The notes: generated by a model from the letters alone, not told the origin. Numbered from the stretch's first letter, positions 29,017 to 38,789 are shown. The stretch: 64,000 nucleotides of DNA from Gordonia humi (GCF_014197435.1 NZ_JACIFP010000001.1:3658001-3722000); one strand, 5' to 3'. Translations and numbers: made by a program.

Positions 29017-31335
29017 ATGACGACGGTCCCGCACCACCCCGTCGCCACGTACCGCGTTCAGTTGACGCCGACGTTCACCTTCGCCGAGGTCGTCGGGATT
29101 CTCGACCACCTCGTGGACCTGGGGATCAGCCACCTGTATCTCTCGCCGATCCTGACCGCGATGCCGGGTTCGACGCACGGCTACGACTGGTGTCCGCCCG
29201 CTCGCATCTCCCCCGCCTTGGGCGGCGAGGACGGATATCGACTGCTGCGGGCGCACGCGCGAGCAGTCGGCATCGGAATCGTCCTGGACATCGTTCCGAA
29301 CCACGTCGGCATCGGCGACGCCCATCACAATCACTGGTGGGCCGACGTCATGCGCCGCGGCTCCGCATCGCCGTACGCCGAGTACTTCGACCTGGACCTC
29401 GCCTTCGGCGACGGCCTGCTGTGCCTGCCGTGGCTGCCCGTCGACGGCGATCTGTCGCCGTTGCGGATCGACGCCGACGCCGGTGAACTGTGGTACGGCG
29501 ACCGCTATCTGCCGACCGCCGACGGCACGCTCCGCGTCGGCGACGATCCGCTCGCGGTGCTCGCACGACAGGCGTACCGCCTGGTGCCGTGTGACAGCCG
29601 GCAGATCGGATACCGGCGGTTCCTGGCCGTGAACGAGCTCGCGGCGCTGCGGCAGGAGGTGCCCGCCGTCTACGACGCCACGCACGCCTGGCTGCGCGAA
29701 CTCGCCGCCGAGGACCTGTTCGACGGAGTCCGGGTGGACCATCTCGACGGGCTGACCGATCCGGTCGGCTACTGCCGTCGGCTGCGCACCGACATCGGAG
29801 ACCGTCTCCTGTACGTGGAGAAGGGGCTGGGTGTCGGCGAGCGCCTCGACCCGGTACTGCCGGTGGACGGGACCACCGGATACGACCAGCTGCGCCTGAT
29901 CGAGGGTGCGTTCACCCCGCCGTCGGGCGCCGTCGAACTCTCAGAGCTGTTCCAGCGCATCACCGGGATCTCGGGCGACGGCGACGGGATGACCGCCCGC
30001 GCGGACGATCTGCGGCATGTGACGCTGATCGACGTGTTCTCCGATCGGGTCCGGCGGACCACCGCGCTGTTCTCGGCCACCGCACCCGATGTACCGGTCC
30101 ACAAGGTGCAGCAGGCGGTCACCACGTTCATCACCCGGGTGCGACTCGCCCGCCCGGACTATCCGTCGCTGCGGCACGCCGCACTCGACGAGATCACGCA
30201 GATCCGCGCCGACAATCCGTCGATGAGCGACGCCCTCGACGTGCTGTCGTACGCGTTCGTCGACCGGAGCCGTGCCCCCGAGGGACTCGGCCGCCTCGGC
30301 GAGGCCGTCGCCGCGGTGACCGCGAAGGCGATCGAGGACATCGGCTACCACCGCACGTCACGTCTGGTCTCGGCCAACGAGATCGGCTGCACCCCGGCGG
30401 CGCCGTCGGTGAACCGCGACGAGTTCCACGGCGCACAGCTCGCCCGGGTCGAGGAGTGGCCGCTCGGTCTCACGACGCTGTCGACCCACGACACCAAACG
30501 CAGCGAGGACGTCCGAGCCCGGATCGCGATGACCGCGCAGACCCCGCAGCGGTGGACGGTCCTGGTGCTGACGCTGTGGCGGATCATGCCGCCGCCGGAC
30601 GCGATGACCGGGTACTTTCTGCTGCAGAATCTGATCGGAGTCTGGCCGGACGAGGGCCGACCGGACGAGACCGTTCGCACGCGGATGCGCGCCTACGCGC
30701 GCAAGGCGATGCGGGAGGGCGGCCTCGTCTCGTCGTGGACCGACGTCGACGAGGCAGGCGAGAACGCGATGATCGACTGGATCGATGCTCTGCAGTGCGG
30801 CGTCGCGAGCGACCTCATCGCCGAGTACGTCGCCGTCGTGGCCCCTCCGGCCCGTGACGAGTCCGTCTCGCGCAAGACCATGTCGCTGCTCCTGCCCGGC
30901 GTCGGCGACGTGTATCAAGGCACCCAGTGGTGGTCCGACTCGTTGACCGACCCGGACAATCGCCGTCCGGTCGACTACACGCGGAGTCTGGACGACCCGA
31001 AGACGCGGATGATCCGGACCGCCCTCGACGTCCGGCGCCGACATCCGGAGAGCTTCGGCCCCGGCAGCACGTATCTGCCGGTGATCGGTCGTGGACGCCG
31101 CGGCATCCACCTCGTGGCCTTCGCACGCGGCGACGCCGACGGCGATCCTCGCGTCCTGTTCGCCGGGATGCGACTGGCACACACCTTCCGTCCCGTATCG
31201 GTGCGCGACGACGCCCTGCTCCCGCTGCCCGCCGGTCTGTGGCGCGACGCGGTCACCGGCGCCGACCACACCGGTCAGGTGACCGCCTCGGCCCTGCTCG
31301 GCGACCGGCCCGCGGTGGTGCTGGAGAAGTTGTAG
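29017..31335 (+). CDS. treY: Malto-oligosyltrehalose synthase
   Basis: A 772-residue GH13 enzyme that isomerises the reducing end of malto-oligosaccharides into a trehalosyl unit. GH13 motifs are IVLDIVPNHVGIGD, the nucleophile region DGVRVDHLDGLTDP, the acid/base LLYVEKGLG and LTTLSTHDTKRSEDVRAR; TreY-specific parts include TYRVQLTPTFTF, HLYLSPILTA.PGSTHGYD and the end LPGVGDVYQGTQWW. The ATG at 29017 has CGGAG ahead of it. treX and treZ, which flank treY in M. tuberculosis, are absent here; treZ is needed to release trehalose and must be elsewhere. It ends 3 nt from the convergent mas gene. Confidence 0.95.
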   Translation: MTTVPHHPVATYRVQLTPTFTFAEVVGILDHLVDLGISHLYLSPILTAMPGSTHGYDWCPPARISPALGGEDGYRLLRAHARAVGIGIVLDIVPNHVGIGDAHHNHWWADVMRRGSASPYAEYFDLDLAFGDGLLCLPWLPVDGDLSPLRIDADAGELWYGDRYLPTADGTLRVGDDPLAVLARQAYRLVPCDSRQIGYRRFLAVNELAALRQEVPAVYDATHAWLRELAAEDLFDGVRVDHLDGLTDPVGYCRRLRTDIGDRLLYVEKGLGVGERLDPVLPVDGTTGYDQLRLIEGAFTPPSGAVELSELFQRITGISGDGDGMTARADDLRHVTLIDVFSDRVRRTTALFSATAPDVPVHKVQQAVTTFITRVRLARPDYPSLRHAALDEITQIRADNPSMSDALDVLSYAFVDRSRAPEGLGRLGEAVAAVTAKAIEDIGYHRTSRLVSANEIGCTPAAPSVNRDEFHGAQLARVEEWPLGLTTLSTHDTKRSEDVRARIAMTAQTPQRWTVLVLTLWRIMPPPDAMTGYFLLQNLIGVWPDEGRPDETVRTRMRAYARKAMREGGLVSSWTDVDEAGENAMIDWIDALQCGVASDLIAEYVAVVAPPARDESVSRKTMSLLLPGVGDVYQGTQWWSDSLTDPDNRRPVDYTRSLDDPKTRMIRTALDVRRRHPESFGPGSTYLPVIGRGRRGIHLVAFARGDADGDPRVLFAGMRLAHTFRPVSVRDDALLPLPAGLWRDAVTGADHTGQVTASALLGDRPAVVLEKL

Positions 31336-31338
31336 AAC

Positions 31339-32079
31339 TTATCCGGTCGGCTGAGCCGGCGCGGACTCGTCCGCCGGGGCCTGCTGCGCGGGCGTCTGTT
31401 CACCGCTCACCTGATCCCCCGCCATGCCCGGCACCAGATCCAGCCGCGACACCAGCCACTGCCCGTCGACCTTGTCCAGGGTGAGCTGCATGAGCGAGAC
31501 GAACTTCCCGCCGCCGGGCGCCGTCGCCGACGTACCGGTGAACTCGAAGCCGACGACGGTCACGGCGTGCTCGGTGGAGAAGGACTCCACCATCGCCGTG
31601 TTGACCTTGGTCTGCACGTTCGACAGTTTCTGCGTGTCCCGGAACTGGACGGCGTCCGGCGCCGAACTCTCGATCTGCTTCTTCTGATCGCCCGTCGACA
31701 GCGGGCCGACGGCCTCGCGCAGCTCGTCGGCCGTCGACCCCTCCTTCATCAGGACGGTGAAGTACTCGGTCACATAGTGTGAGGCCGCGGTCTTGGCGTC
31801 GTCGAACGCCGCCAACTCCTGTTCGGTGTCGTACCACTTCCAGCCGAAGACGCAGGCGACGGCGATCACCGCGACGGCGACGATCCCGACCACGGCGCGT
31901 TTGATCGCACGCGCGGAGATCGTGAACTCGCGGCCGGTCCGGGCGTCCGACTCGCGGGCCTGTGCACGGGCCTTGGCCTTCGCGGCGACCCCCGATTCCT
32001 TCCCCAGCTCGACCACCTCGGTCGGTTTCGGCTGGTCCTCGTTGTTCTCGGCTGCGATCTCAGAATCGTCGGAGCTCAT
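31339..32079 (-). CDS. Mce-associated membrane protein
   Basis: A 246-residue protein with a charged cytoplasmic N-terminus of about 65 residues (KAKARAQARESDARTG), one transmembrane helix (AVVGIVAVAVIAVACVFGWKWY) and an extracytoplasmic domain of the Mas type: AAFDDAKTAASHYVTEYFTVL, LSTGDQKKQIE, VQTKVNTAMVESFS and WLVSRLDLVPG. The C-terminus is Pro/Gln/Ala-rich. Mas proteins are encoded at the end of mce operons and stabilise or complete the Mce transport complex. It begins 7 nt after mceF and is the last gene of the operon. Only one Mas gene is present. Confidence 0.85.
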   Translation of the reverse strand: MSSDDSEIAAENNEDQPKPTEVVELGKESGVAAKAKARAQARESDARTGREFTISARAIKRAVVGIVAVAVIAVACVFGWKWYDTEQELAAFDDAKTAASHYVTEYFTVLMKEGSTADELREAVGPLSTGDQKKQIESSAPDAVQFRDTQKLSNVQTKVNTAMVESFSTEHAVTVVGFEFTGTSATAPGGGKFVSLMQLTLDKVDGQWLVSRLDLVPGMAGDQVSGEQTPAQQAPADESAPAQPTG

Positions 32080-32086
32080 ACATCCT

Positions 32087-33247
32087 TCACTTGTCCAGCG
32101 GAATCGTGCGTGCTTCTGGATCGTAGTTCGGCGGCGGACCAGCGGTGTCGTCGCCCTTGGGTCGGGGCGCCTTCGACGAGCCGCGGGTCTGCAGCGTCGG
32201 ATCCTTCGTCTCGCAGTACAGGTTGGTCGGTACGGTCAGCTCCAAGATCTTGGTCGGCCGCACCGGCGCGAGTGCGTAGTTGCAGGCCGGCCGCGGGTAG
32301 ACCGAGGCGAGTGCCCACCACGCGCCGTCGTGGAACATCTTCTGCGCCTGGGCGCTTCCGTCTCGGATCGACGGGAACAGGTTGGCCAGGGCGGGAGCCC
32401 GCAGCGCACCCTGCTGTCCGATGTCGAGGAACTGTTTGAGGATGTCGCTGACCGGATCGGTGATCGTCGCGAGCGATCCCGAGAGGGAGGACAGCTGGGC
32501 CGGTCCCTTCCCCAGCAGCTCGCGGATCTCACCGTCGGCCGCGGCGACCGCCGTCATCAGCTCGTTCGCACCGCCGGCGAGCCGCGCCAGATCCGGTTGG
32601 ACGTCGGCAGTGGTCTTGAAGACGGTCCCGAGGTTGTCGATCAGCCTCGTGGTCTCGGGCAGCGCCTTGGCCAGATCGGCGAAGATCGCGCCGCCGGAGC
32701 GGAACACCGACCGGAGCTGGTTTGGTCCCTTGTCGTTGAGCGCGATCTCCAGCTCCTGCAGGGTCGCGGTCAGCTTCGGCGCATCGATCTGGCCGATGAC
32801 GTCCAACGACGACTGCAGCATGGACGAGAACGCGACGGTCACATGCGTCTGCCCGACCTCGATGACATCGCCGTCGGACAGGTACGGGCCGTCGTCGGTG
32901 GTCGGGGTGAAGTTCACGTACTGCTCGCCGGCCGCCGACAGCCCCAGCGCGGACACCTGCGCGGCCTTGTTGATCTTCACGTCGTCGTTCAGTCGGAGCC
33001 GAACGCGGACGGAGTCCGGTGTCACCTGGATGTCGCGGACCTCGCCGATCTGGGAGCCGCGCAGCATCGCCTTACTGGTGCTCTGGAGTCCGCCCGACTG
33101 CGGGAAGTTGACCGTCACCTCGTAGGTGCCCTGCCACGGACGCCAACTCAACGAACCGAACGCGATGTACGCCAGTCCGAGGAGCATCACCACGACCAGG
33201 CCGAGGTTGCCGATCATGATCTTGCGTTTGGCGAACCACTTCTTCAT
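32087..33247 (-). CDS. mceF: Mce family protein MceF
   Basis: A 386-residue MCE protein with an N-terminal membrane anchor (IGNLGLVVVMLLGLAYIAFG), an MCE/MlaD domain from about residue 40 (YEVTVNFPQSGGLQSTSKAMLRGSQIGEVRDIQV, split) containing AAGEQYVNF, and a long helical region followed by a C-terminal Pro-rich tail. These form the lipid-conducting channel between the YrbE permeases and the envelope. The ATG at 33247 overlaps the mceE stop (ATGA). Confidence 0.88.
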   Translation of the reverse strand: MKKWFAKRKIMIGNLGLVVVMLLGLAYIAFGSLSWRPWQGTYEVTVNFPQSGGLQSTSKAMLRGSQIGEVRDIQVTPDSVRVRLRLNDDVKINKAAQVSALGLSAAGEQYVNFTPTTDDGPYLSDGDVIEVGQTHVTVAFSSMLQSSLDVIGQIDAPKLTATLQELEIALNDKGPNQLRSVFRSGGAIFADLAKALPETTRLIDNLGTVFKTTADVQPDLARLAGGANELMTAVAAADGEIRELLGKGPAQLSSLSGSLATITDPVSDILKQFLDIGQQGALRAPALANLFPSIRDGSAQAQKMFHDGAWWALASVYPRPACNYALAPVRPTKILELTVPTNLYCETKDPTLQTRGSSKAPRPKGDDTAGPPPNYDPEARTIPLDK

Positions 33248-34362
33248 CGCTGACCCCCGCCCTTGACGCCGAACATGGCCAGCAGCCGGGCGAGGGTCAC
33301 CTGCAGGGCGTGATCGCCCTGGGTGACGTCGCTCGCCTCGGGCAGCCGCGTGGCCGCGTCGAAGCCGACACCCGGCGAGAGCCAGTACACCTTGGCCGCG
33401 ACGTCGGCCGCCGACCCCATCGTCGCCGACTTCCACTTCGGGTTCAGCGCGGACAGTCGATCCGACAGCGGTCCGAGCGTCGGCGCCGACTCGTTCAATG
33501 CGGTCAGCGTCGTGTTCAGGTTCACCAGCAACTCGCCGAAGTCGTCCTTCTCGGTGCGCAGGAAGTCGTTGGTCGCGGCCGTCACCTTGTTCGACTTGTC
33601 GAGGGTGTCCAGGATCGACCCGACCTGGCCGTCGACCGCGTCGATCGCGGCGGGCAGTTTGTTCACGGCCGCGGCGATCTGGCTGCGGCCGTCCGCGAGT
33701 TCCTGCGTCAGCTTCGCGGTCGCGGCCATCGCCTCGTCGACCTGGTCCGAGTTCTTGTTGAACTTGTCGATCGCGGTGGTGAAGCCGTCGATCGCGCCCT
33801 TGAGTTCGGGAGCGTTGCCGCCGATCGCGGTGGACAGTTCGGTGAAGATCCGTTGCAGCGCGTTGATCGACCCGCCGTCGACGAGTCCGGTCGCGCTGAC
33901 CAGTAGATCTTCGACAGTGGCGGCGGCCGACGTGGGACCGCTCAGCGCTCCGCCGTCCGGCACCTGTCCCTTCGACGCGTCCGTCGGCGGTATGAGCGCG
34001 ACGAAGACGTCGCCGAGCGGTGTCGCCTGTCGAAGCTCGGCGCCGGTCCCCACCGGGACGACGACGTCCTTGGACACCGACATGGTGACCTCGGCGCGAT
34101 AGTCCTTGGCGACGATCTGATCGACCTGCCCGACGTCGGTGCCGCCGAGGCGCACCTTGGCCTGCGCGGGCAGGTTGAGGGCGTTGTCGAACGAGGCGTG
34201 CACGGTGATCGCGTCGCCGATGCCGCCGGGGGCCGGCAGCGGGATCTGCTCGACGGTGATGCCGGGCACCGCTCCGCACGCCGCGAGGCTGACCGACGTG
34301 ATCAGTGCGACGGCGGCCGCGGCGGCCTTCTTCACTCCCCGGTTCCGGAATCCTGTCGTCAT
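33244..34362 (-). CDS. mceE: Mce family lipoprotein MceE
   Basis: A 372-residue MCE protein with a lipoprotein signal (VALITSVSLAACG, cysteine at about residue 29), in line with MceE (LprK) being the lipoprotein of the operon. The MCE domain follows (ITVHASFDNALNLPAQAKVRLGG.DVGQVDQI) and then a long helical region. It overlaps mceD and mceF by 4 nt at each end, so translation is coupled. Attached to the outer face of the plasma membrane by its lipid. Confidence 0.88.
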   Translation of the reverse strand: MTTGFRNRGVKKAAAAAVALITSVSLAACGAVPGITVEQIPLPAPGGIGDAITVHASFDNALNLPAQAKVRLGGTDVGQVDQIVAKDYRAEVTMSVSKDVVVPVGTGAELRQATPLGDVFVALIPPTDASKGQVPDGGALSGPTSAAATVEDLLVSATGLVDGGSINALQRIFTELSTAIGGNAPELKGAIDGFTTAIDKFNKNSDQVDEAMAATAKLTQELADGRSQIAAAVNKLPAAIDAVDGQVGSILDTLDKSNKVTAATNDFLRTEKDDFGELLVNLNTTLTALNESAPTLGPLSDRLSALNPKWKSATMGSAADVAAKVYWLSPGVGFDAATRLPEASDVTQGDHALQVTLARLLAMFGVKGGGQR

Positions 34363-35468
34363 TTCGTCATCAGCCCCAACAGACCCGAGTAGATCCCCAG
34401 ATCGGGACCGAAATCGTCCAAGCGGCCGGTGCGGCAGCCCTTCTTGTCAATGTTGATCGCCTCGCAGAGCTTGACGGTCAGTTCGTTGTCGAGGAGCGAC
34501 TTGTCCAAGAGCACCGATGCGCGCCACGCACCCTGCTCGGCGGATATCGAGTTGGACAGGTTCTGGAACAGCAGCGGCGCCACGTCGATCGTCTCGACGA
34601 CCTGCCGCGAGTAGTCGGAGAGGTTGGCGATGACGGCGCTCAGCCTGCCGGTGGACGAGCTGATGGTGTTCGCGTTGTCCTCCAGGAACTCGGAGGTGTT
34701 CGCCAGCGTCCGGTTCAGGTCGTCGAGGGTGGCGACGAGCCCGTCGGACTGGTCGCCGAGCATCTGAGCCACCTGCGTCATCGACGACGAGAACGCCGTC
34801 ATCTTGGGGTAGTTGTCGGTCAGCGCGGTCGTCAGCGAGCTGAGCGATTTCAGGATGTCGACGATGGCGTCGCCGTTGTCGGCACCGGTCTTGCCGGCCT
34901 TGGCGAGTCCGTCGAGGGCCGCGCGCAGCCGTTCGCCGTTGCCGTCCGCGATACCGGAGGTGATGTCGACGAGGTCGGCCAGCGGCCCCTCGCCCGGTCG
35001 GTCGCCGGACAGGTTCACCACGAGCTGGTCGATGGAGTCGAACAGGGTGCCGATCTCCACGGGCGCCTTCGTGTTCTTGATGACTCCGTCGTCGTCGAGT
35101 GTCGGTCCCCCGGTGTACGCGGGCGACAGTTCGATGTGTCGGGTGGTGACGATCGAGGTGTTCACGATGGCCGCTGTCACGTCCTCGGGGACCTTGACGT
35201 CGTCGTCGACGGTCATCGTCACCTTGACGCGGGTGCCCTGCGGGGTGACGTCGGTGATCTGCCCGACCGGCATGCCGAGCACGGCGACGTCGTTGCCCGT
35301 GTAGAGGCCGGACACGTCGTCGAAGTAGGCGGTCACGGTCTTCGCGCTGCCGAGGGCCGCACTCCAACTCGCCGGCATCAGCGAGCAGGCGCCGACCGTG
35401 AGCGCCGTGGCCGCGGCGACCGCGACCGCGGCGACTCCGCGGCCGATCCCGTTGCGCGAGGTCAGCAT
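34359..35468 (-). CDS. mceD: Mce family protein MceD with a lipobox
   Basis: A 369-residue MCE protein. It begins MLTSRNGIGRGVAAVAVAAA and continues TALTVGACSLMPASW, a signal peptide with a lipobox-like VGAC at residue 28. The MCE domain (VTAYFDDVSGLYTGNDVAVLGMPVGQITDV, split) and helical region follow, ending DLGIYSGLLGLMTK. MceD proteins in the best-known operons are not the lipoprotein; here both MceD and MceE carry lipoboxes. The ATG at 35468 lies 7 nt inside mceC. Confidence 0.86.
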   Translation of the reverse strand: MLTSRNGIGRGVAAVAVAAATALTVGACSLMPASWSAALGSAKTVTAYFDDVSGLYTGNDVAVLGMPVGQITDVTPQGTRVKVTMTVDDDVKVPEDVTAAIVNTSIVTTRHIELSPAYTGGPTLDDDGVIKNTKAPVEIGTLFDSIDQLVVNLSGDRPGEGPLADLVDITSGIADGNGERLRAALDGLAKAGKTGADNGDAIVDILKSLSSLTTALTDNYPKMTAFSSSMTQVAQMLGDQSDGLVATLDDLNRTLANTSEFLEDNANTISSSTGRLSAVIANLSDYSRQVVETIDVAPLLFQNLSNSISAEQGAWRASVLLDKSLLDNELTVKLCEAINIDKKGCRTGRLDDFGPDLGIYSGLLGLMTK

Positions 35469-36454
35469 CCGTCCACCACCTTCGCCAGGCACAACCAGTT
35501 GTCGGGGAAGATGCCCCACGGCAGGTAGCCGTTGGCGTACGGTCCGTCGCCCATCAGATTGTTGGTCAGACGTGCCGTCACCGGGAGCACCTCCAGCATC
35601 TTGCGCAGGTTGTCGCGATTCTTCTCCAGGCCGGACGCGATGGTGTCGAGGTTGGCCATCACCGGGGCGAACTGGTTCCCGTTCTCGGCGGCCACGGCAC
35701 GCGCCTGTTCGGTGAGTTCGGCGATCCCGTCGAGCATCTTGGTGACGAGCCGTTCTCGGGTGGCGATCTTCGTCGCCAGTTGCGCGCCCTGTCCGACGAT
35801 GATCGACAGCTGGAACTGGCTGCTCTGCACCTGTTCGGTGACGGCCTTCGTGTCGGTGAGGAGCTGGTTGATCTGGTCGGTGCGGTTGTTGATGACCGCC
35901 GACATCCGGGTGAGCGCGTCGAGGGTCGGCGCCGCGATCGCCGGGGCGCCCTTGAGCTGGGAGTTCAAGGTCCGGATGCTGTTGGCGAGATCGTCCGCCT
36001 TGATACCGGCGAGTACCGGTGTACCTTTGGCGAGCGTCTGCTGCAGGTCGTAGGGCACACGGGTGGTCTGGATGCGATCGCCGGAGAGCTCGTCGTCGGA
36101 GTCGCCGAGGACGACGTCGATGTACCGCTGACCGAGGAGGGTCGACATCTTGATCTCGGCCGATCCGTCCTGGCGGATGTGGACGTCGCTGTCGACCTTC
36201 ATGGTGATCGTGACGTGGTCGCCGGCGAGCCGGGTGTCGGTCACCTCCCCCTTGTCGATGCCCGCGACGCGTACCTTGTCGCCGGGGCGGATCCCGCCCG
36301 CCTGGACGAAGTCGCCCGTGTACGTCCGTTTGCCGATGTCGGCCGAGCTGATGCCGACCACGGCGACGATGAGCACGATGATGCCGACGGCGCCGATGAT
36401 GCCGTACCAGAGGCGTCGGCGGCCGGCGAACGATGCTGCGAGGCGGTTCTTCAT
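35462..36454 (-). CDS. mceC: Mce family protein MceC
   Basis: A 330-residue MCE protein. The N-terminus has a membrane anchor (GIIGAVGIIVLIVAVVGI), then the MCE domain with YTGDFVQAGGIRPGDKVRVAG and STLLGQRYIDVVLG, a long helical region, and a C-terminal GPYANGYLPWGIFPDNWLC. The ATG at 36454 overlaps the mceB stop (ATGA); a GTG 6 nt upstream is also in frame. Part of the hetero-multimeric Mce channel. Confidence 0.87.
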   Translation of the reverse strand: MKNRLAASFAGRRRLWYGIIGAVGIIVLIVAVVGISSADIGKRTYTGDFVQAGGIRPGDKVRVAGIDKGEVTDTRLAGDHVTITMKVDSDVHIRQDGSAEIKMSTLLGQRYIDVVLGDSDDELSGDRIQTTRVPYDLQQTLAKGTPVLAGIKADDLANSIRTLNSQLKGAPAIAAPTLDALTRMSAVINNRTDQINQLLTDTKAVTEQVQSSQFQLSIIVGQGAQLATKIATRERLVTKMLDGIAELTEQARAVAAENGNQFAPVMANLDTIASGLEKNRDNLRKMLEVLPVTARLTNNLMGDGPYANGYLPWGIFPDNWLCLAKVVDGC

Positions 36455-37488
36455 CGGCACACCACCGAGTGCTGGGTGCCGCCGATCTGGGTGACCAGTC
36501 CCGGCGGGAGCAGGACGTCGCCGATCGCGATGTCGAGTTCACATGCGTAGATGTTCAAGTAGGCGCCCTGCATCATGACGAATGGGAAGTGGCCCAGGAA
36601 CTCCGGGAGGACTCTGGCCATCGTGTCGAGTTTCGACCCCTCCGCTATGAGGTTGTCGGTGGCCTGGCGCGCAGAGGTGCCCGCACTCGCGAGCGAACCG
36701 CGGTTGCGCGCCAGCACGTCGCCGAAACCGGTTGCGGTGGTGCCGATCTGGTCGATCGCCTTGCCGAACGCGGCCGAGTTCCCGTTGAGGTCTTCGACGA
36801 GGCGTGACGTGCTGTCGATGAGCGTCTCGACCTGCTTGCCCTGAGAGGCCAGTTCGCGCATCACGACCGAGAGGTTCGTGATGACAGCCCCGAGCACCTG
36901 GTCACGGTTCGCCATGTCGTTCGCGACCTGCCCGATCTGGGCGAGGGTCCGCGAGAGGGAGACGTCGTCGCCCTGGAACGTCTGGATGAGGCTCTCTGAG
37001 AGCGTGTTGACCTGTTCGGGGGTGAGGGTGTCGAACACCGGTTGGAATCCCGCGAGCAGTTTGGTCACATCGAAGGAGTCCTCGCCGGGCAGATGCAGCG
37101 TCGCCCCCTTGTCGAGTTCGGGGCCGGGGGTCTTCTCGTCGAGGCTCAACGCCAGGTAGCGCTGCCCGATCAGATTCTGGTAGCGAATCGCCGCCCGGGT
37201 GTTCGCGTACACGTGCTGACCGTCCTGCACTTCGAACGTGACACGCGCCTGACCGTCGTCGAGGTCGATGCTCTCGACGCGCCCGACGCGGACGCCCGCC
37301 ATTCGGACGTCGTCGCCCGTCGCCAGGCCCGACGCGTCGTGGAACATCGTGGCGTAGCCGGTGGTCGACCCCTGCACCGATCGTTCGAGCGTCGACCAGA
37401 TGACGTAGGTCAGGAGCACCGCGACCACCGCGAACACTCCGAAGCCGATGAGGGGCCTGCGGATGCTGTCTGTGTTCTTGCCGCTCAC
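36451..37488 (-). CDS. mceB: Mce family protein MceB
   Basis: A 345-residue MCE protein with an N-terminal anchor (LIGFGVFAVVAVLLTYVIW), the MCE domain (YATMFHDASGLATGDDVRMAG, RVGRVESIDL, IRYQNLIGQRYLAL), a helical region and a C-terminal YLNIYACELD / HSVVCR with paired cysteines. The start at 37488 overlaps the mceA stop. Confidence 0.88.
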   Translation of the reverse strand: MSGKNTDSIRRPLIGFGVFAVVAVLLTYVIWSTLERSVQGSTTGYATMFHDASGLATGDDVRMAGVRVGRVESIDLDDGQARVTFEVQDGQHVYANTRAAIRYQNLIGQRYLALSLDEKTPGPELDKGATLHLPGEDSFDVTKLLAGFQPVFDTLTPEQVNTLSESLIQTFQGDDVSLSRTLAQIGQVANDMANRDQVLGAVITNLSVVMRELASQGKQVETLIDSTSRLVEDLNGNSAAFGKAIDQIGTTATGFGDVLARNRGSLASAGTSARQATDNLIAEGSKLDTMARVLPEFLGHFPFVMMQGAYLNIYACELDIAIGDVLLPPGLVTQIGGTQHSVVCR

Positions 37489-38789
37489 CGGTCCCCTCCC
37501 TGCGTCGGAGCGACCGACACCAGCGGACCCAGCATCAGGGTCTCGGCGGCGGTCGGCGTGCGGCCGAGCGCATCACTGAGCGTCTTCTCATCCCGCGTGG
37601 TGGTCACACCGCGCACCTTCTTGGTGTTCCGGTTCCGATCGGGCTGCATTCCGCCCTCCGGGTACACGGTCAGCGGTCCGGACATGGTGGGACCGGTGCC
37701 GGTGCCCGCGCCGACGCAGCCCGGTCCGCGCAGTTGACCGTAGGGGCCGCCGTCGTACACCGGACAGTTCTGGTGGGTGTACATGCGGTACGCGCCGAAG
37801 TTGATGCCGAGGTTGAGCTGCGGCTTCCCGTTGGTCCCGGTGAACACGCCGAGCACCCGGCCGGCGAGTACGTACAGTTCGCGCAGCGCCTGCGGCATGG
37901 CGTCCGGATCGAGCATGGTGGCGCCGAGCGTGGTGTTGAGACTGCGCACCACGCGTTTGCCCGCGTCTCCGTTCGCGGCGAACAGCGCCTGCGTCGAATC
38001 GAGCACGTCCTGCCCGCTCGAGAGCAGCGCGGTCAGCTCGTCCTGCTTCTCGGCGATGGTGAGTGCGGGCTTGACCGATCTGCCGAGCGTGTCGAGCAGT
38101 TCCGGTGTCGAGGCGGCCAGCCCCTTGATCGCCTTGTCGAAGTTGTCGAAGCCCGACGGTGCACCCGGCGGGAACTGCGCGTTGATCGTCTTCCAATAGG
38201 TGTCGAGCACCCCGACGAAGGTCGAGAACGTCGCACCGCCGCCGTCGAGGGCGTCGGCGATGGTGCCCAGGACCATGCCGAGATCCTCGGGCGGGACGCT
38301 GCGCAGCAGCGTGCGCAGCTCGTTCTGCGCATCCTGCAGGCGAATCGTCGGCTCGGAGGTGTCGGCCTTGACGACGTCGCCGGTCGACAGACGATCGCTG
38401 GACGGGTCCTTCGGTGCGATGAGCTCCACCGAGTTGACGCCGAACAGGTTCGACGGGACGGTGCGCGCCGTCGTGTTGGCCGGGATCCCCTCCGCTTGTT
38501 TGGGTTCGAGGAGCATGTGCACCGACCGGAGCTGATCCGATGAACTGCCGATCACCGCGACCGAGTCGACCTCGCCGACGATCATGCCGTTGTAGCGGAC
38601 GTCCGCACCGCTGATGAGGCCGTCGCCGACATCGTTGAGCTCGGCGGAGACGTCGGTCGTGCTGTCGAACTTCCCCTCGTACCGTGCCCACAGCAGACCG
38701 AGGACGACCAGTCCGACGACGGCGAAGATCGTGCCGCGGATGAAGTACGTCTTCATCGACGGGTCGCGGCCGCCTGTATCGATTCTCAT
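37485..38789 (-). CDS. mceA: Mce family protein MceA
   Basis: A 434-residue MCE protein. After a short N-terminus it has an anchor (GTIFAVVGLVVLGLLWARY), the MCE domain (VSAELNDVGDGLISGADVRYNGMIVGEVDSV, split), LFGVNSVELIAP, and a long helical part; the C-terminus has NCPVYDGGPYGQLRGPGC and a Pro/Gly-rich tail. The ATG at 38789 is used; an ATG at 38756 (MKTYFIRG) is the alternative. It follows yrbEB by 6 nt. Confidence 0.88.
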   Translation of the reverse strand: MRIDTGGRDPSMKTYFIRGTIFAVVGLVVLGLLWARYEGKFDSTTDVSAELNDVGDGLISGADVRYNGMIVGEVDSVAVIGSSSDQLRSVHMLLEPKQAEGIPANTTARTVPSNLFGVNSVELIAPKDPSSDRLSTGDVVKADTSEPTIRLQDAQNELRTLLRSVPPEDLGMVLGTIADALDGGGATFSTFVGVLDTYWKTINAQFPPGAPSGFDNFDKAIKGLAASTPELLDTLGRSVKPALTIAEKQDELTALLSSGQDVLDSTQALFAANGDAGKRVVRSLNTTLGATMLDPDAMPQALRELYVLAGRVLGVFTGTNGKPQLNLGINFGAYRMYTHQNCPVYDGGPYGQLRGPGCVGAGTGTGPTMSGPLTVYPEGGMQPDRNRNTKKVRGVTTTRDEKTLSDALGRTPTAAETLMLGPLVSVAPTQGGDR

